From Rhodopseudomonas faecalis (GTDB lineage Bacteria > Pseudomonadota > Alphaproteobacteria > Rhizobiales > Xanthobacteraceae): DNA of 64,000 nucleotides. The notes under the pieces were generated by a model that was not told where the DNA came from, searched no databases, and saw only the letters and a list, made by a program, of their open reading frames with translations. Below, in pieces: positions 62,361 to 64,000 of the stretch. The position numbers and the translations under genes were made by a program. Positions within the stretch are counted from its first letter, which is position 1. Each line of letters opens with the position of its first letter. Location of the stretch: contig NZ_QJTI01000002.1 of the NCBI RefSeq assembly GCF_003217325.1, forward strand, positions 124,001 through 188,000, given 5' to 3'.

Positions 62361-63461
62361 ATGACGCTGTGGTTTGTGTTCGCGACGATGACGATCGCGG
62401 CGGTGTTTGCCATCGTGTGGCCGCTTGGCCGCCGTGGCCAGCCGCTGCGCGAGGGCAAAGAGGTTGTCGTCTATAAGGATCAGCTGGCCGAGCTGGAACG
62501 CGACGCCGCGGTCGGCCTGATCGGCCCGTCCGAGGCCGAGGCCGCCAAGGTCGAGATCGGCCGCCGGCTGCTCGCCGCCGCCGATCAGGAACAAAACGCC
62601 GGCACCATGACCGGCCGCACCGGGATGCGCCGGGCGGTGGCCCTGATCGGATTGCTGGGCGTGCCGGCGCTGGCGGTTGTAGTCTATCTGCAACTCGGAT
62701 CGCCGCAGATCGCAGGCCGGCCCTCGGCCGCGCGTACCCAGACCGCGACCGCCGCCGAACCGATCGAAAACCTGATCGCCAAGGTCGAAGCCCATCTTGA
62801 GAAGAACCCGACCGATGCCCGCGGCTGGACCGTGCTGGCGCCGGTGCTGATGCGGCTGCGGCGCTATGACGACGCGGCGCGCGCCTATCGCAATGCGCTC
62901 ACCTATGGTGCCGAGAGTGCCGAGCGCCGCACCGATCTTGGCGAAGCGCTGACCGCGGCCGCCGGCGGCGTGATCACCGCCGATGCCAAGGCGGAATTCG
63001 AGCGCGCGCTGGCGCTTGATTCCGATGATCCGAAGGCGCGCTATTTCACCGGCCTTGCCGCCGAGCAGGACGGCCGCAATGCCGATGCCGCCGCGATCTG
63101 GCGCGCGATGCTCGACAAGGGCCCGGAGGATGCGACGTGGCGGCCGACCGTCGAGGCGGCGCTGGCGCGGGTGTCCGGGGGCAGCCAGCCGAGCCTGGAG
63201 GCGCTCGACGCCAACAAGGATCTCAGCCCCGCTGAGCGCAACGCCATGATTCAAGGCATGGTCGACCGGCTGGCGACCCGGCTCAAGCAGAATGGTGATG
63301 ACGTCGAGGGATGGCTGCGCTTGCTGCGCGCCTATATGGTGATGGGCGAGCGCGACAAGGCGCAGACCGCTCTCGCCGAGGCGCGCCAGGCGCTGGCCGG
63401 CAACGCGGAACGCCTCAAGCAGCTCGATGCGGGACTGAAAAGCCTCGGACTGGACGGCTAA
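62361..63461 (+). CDS. ccmI: cytochrome c maturation protein CcmI (CycH)
   Basis: The 366-residue product starts MTLWFVFATMTIAAVFAIVWPL with one transmembrane helix, a leucine-zipper-like YKDQLAELERDAAVGLIGPSEAEAAKVEIGRRLL loop and a second helix (RRAVALIGLLGVPALAVVVYLQL). Periplasmic TPR repeats follow (DARGWTVLAPVLMRLRRYDDAARAYRNAL, DPKARYFTGLAAEQDGRNADAAAIWRAML). This is the CcmI/CycH layout; it presents apocytochrome c to the heme lyase complex. It is followed by ccmE, as in cycHJKL. Confidence 0.94.
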   Translation: MTLWFVFATMTIAAVFAIVWPLGRRGQPLREGKEVVVYKDQLAELERDAAVGLIGPSEAEAAKVEIGRRLLAAADQEQNAGTMTGRTGMRRAVALIGLLGVPALAVVVYLQLGSPQIAGRPSAARTQTATAAEPIENLIAKVEAHLEKNPTDARGWTVLAPVLMRLRRYDDAARAYRNALTYGAESAERRTDLGEALTAAAGGVITADAKAEFERALALDSDDPKARYFTGLAAEQDGRNADAAAIWRAMLDKGPEDATWRPTVEAALARVSGGSQPSLEALDANKDLSPAERNAMIQGMVDRLATRLKQNGDDVEGWLRLLRAYMVMGERDKAQTALAEARQALAGNAERLKQLDAGLKSLGLDG

Positions 63462-63542
63462 GCCTGGGGGCGGCCTGGCGCCGCCCGCGACACGGCCGCC
63501 GCGCAGGACGGGAACCGAAATGCAGCCATTGAAGGGGTGGCC

Positions 63543-64000
63543 ATGACGCGCAAGCAGCGACGGTTGACGATGATCGGCGGAGCGGGCGTTGTGCTCGTGA
63601 TTGCCGCGGCGCTGGTGCTGAACGCGCTGCGCGATTCCATCGTGTTCTTCTCGACGCCGCAGATGGTGGCCGAACATCCGGTGCCGCCCGGCAAGCGGTT
63701 CCGGCTCGGCGGCGTGGTCGAATCCGGCTCGCTGCAACGGGGCGATAAGCTCGCGGTCAGCTTCGTGGTCGCCGACGGCAGCGCCAAGGTTCCGGTGAGC
63801 TATCAGGGCATTTTGCCCGACCTGTTCCGCGAAGGGCAGGGCGTGGTTGCCGAAGGCGCGCTCGACGCTGCCGGCGTGTTCAAGGCCGACACCGTGCTCG
63901 CCAAGCATGACGAGACCTATATGCCTCGCGAAGTCGCCGACAGCCTGAAGAAGCAGGGCCACTGGAAAGACGACTACGCCAAGAAGCCGGGCGCTGGTTC
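63543..64000 (+). CDS. ccmE: heme chaperone CcmE (CycJ), 3' end beyond window
   Basis: The frame opens at ATG 63543 and stays open to the window edge, giving 152 residues. It has an N-terminal anchor ([22 protein letters not shown]), the OB-fold core ([40 protein letters not shown]) and the heme-binding site AKHDETYMP, with the covalent His. Only the variable tail should be missing. It carries heme from CcmC to CcmFH. It follows ccmI by 81 bases, with a GGGCGGC/GCCGCCC hairpin (63468-63486) between them. Confidence 0.94.
   Translation, partial: MTRKQRRLTMIGGAGVVLVIAAALVLNALRDSIVFFSTPQMVAEHPVPPGKRFRLGGVVESGSLQRGDKLAVSFVVADGSAKVPVSYQGILPDLFREGQGVVAEGALDAAGVFKADTVLAKHDETYMPREVADSLKKQGHWKDDYAKKPGAG

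Overview
The window is a GC-rich alphaproteobacterial chromosome segment, most likely from the Rhodopseudomonas/Bradyrhizobium group. The evidence is gene content: a TIGR03809-type protein, MucR, a DivJ-like kinase, DUF1491, DUF2336, DUF5330 and DUF6456 proteins, a feuPQ-cycHJ locus, and a gene transfer agent (GTA) cluster in the order known from Rhodobacter. No rRNA, tRNA, CRISPR array, integrase or transposase was seen.

Layout. 1-3.7 kb: a GGDEF protein cut by the left edge, diverging from an ECF sigma/anti-sigma pair, then a structured stretch ending in an orphan terminator. 3.6-11.7 kb (minus strand): a pyroglutamyl-peptidase and a methylmalonyl-CoA mutase locus (mutA, GFA protein, mutB, meaB) interrupted by a VapBC-type toxin-antitoxin pair. 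11.8-13.5 kb: folP-folB-folK. 14-21.9 kb: HerA-like ATPase, M20 dipeptidase, MucR, a candidate leader ORF with DUF6456, sufE and DUF5330. 22.2-28.1 kb: a DivJ-like kinase operon, DUF2336 and a lipoprotein operon; the last two each have a CtrA-type box upstream. 28.1-32.9 kb: DUF1254/DUF1214 pair, class A penicillin-binding protein, YcgN-family protein, a lone Flp pilin and a small membrane ORF. 33.1-38.4 kb: three tandem chemoreceptors, the first broken by an internal deletion.

38.5-57.9 kb: a GTA-like cluster with packaging genes (TerS-like candidate, TerL), portal, prohead protease, capsid, connectors, tail, tape measure, baseplate/hub, NlpC/P60 peptidase, a large g15-type tip protein, a beta-helix fibre, a GH108-type endolysin and a 3TM holin. 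All are intact and on the plus strand. Two reverse-strand secreted-protein genes, one a trypsin-like protease, sit between capsid and connector, and one copy of a dispersed palindromic element sits between portal and protease. The promoter candidate at its head has a TTGACA -35 box and an inverted repeat in the spacer.

57.9-64 kb: feuP-feuQ two-component system, a small lipoprotein, an unrecognised 464-residue protein, ccmI (cycH) and the first part of ccmE (cycJ), cut by the right edge.

The points most worth a second look are the two inserted genes and promoter architecture of the GTA cluster, the palindrome-controlled leader ORF at 20.0 kb, the three palindromic elements that abut stop codons, the toxin-antitoxin pair inside the mut locus, and the two orphan plus-strand terminators that may mark small RNAs.
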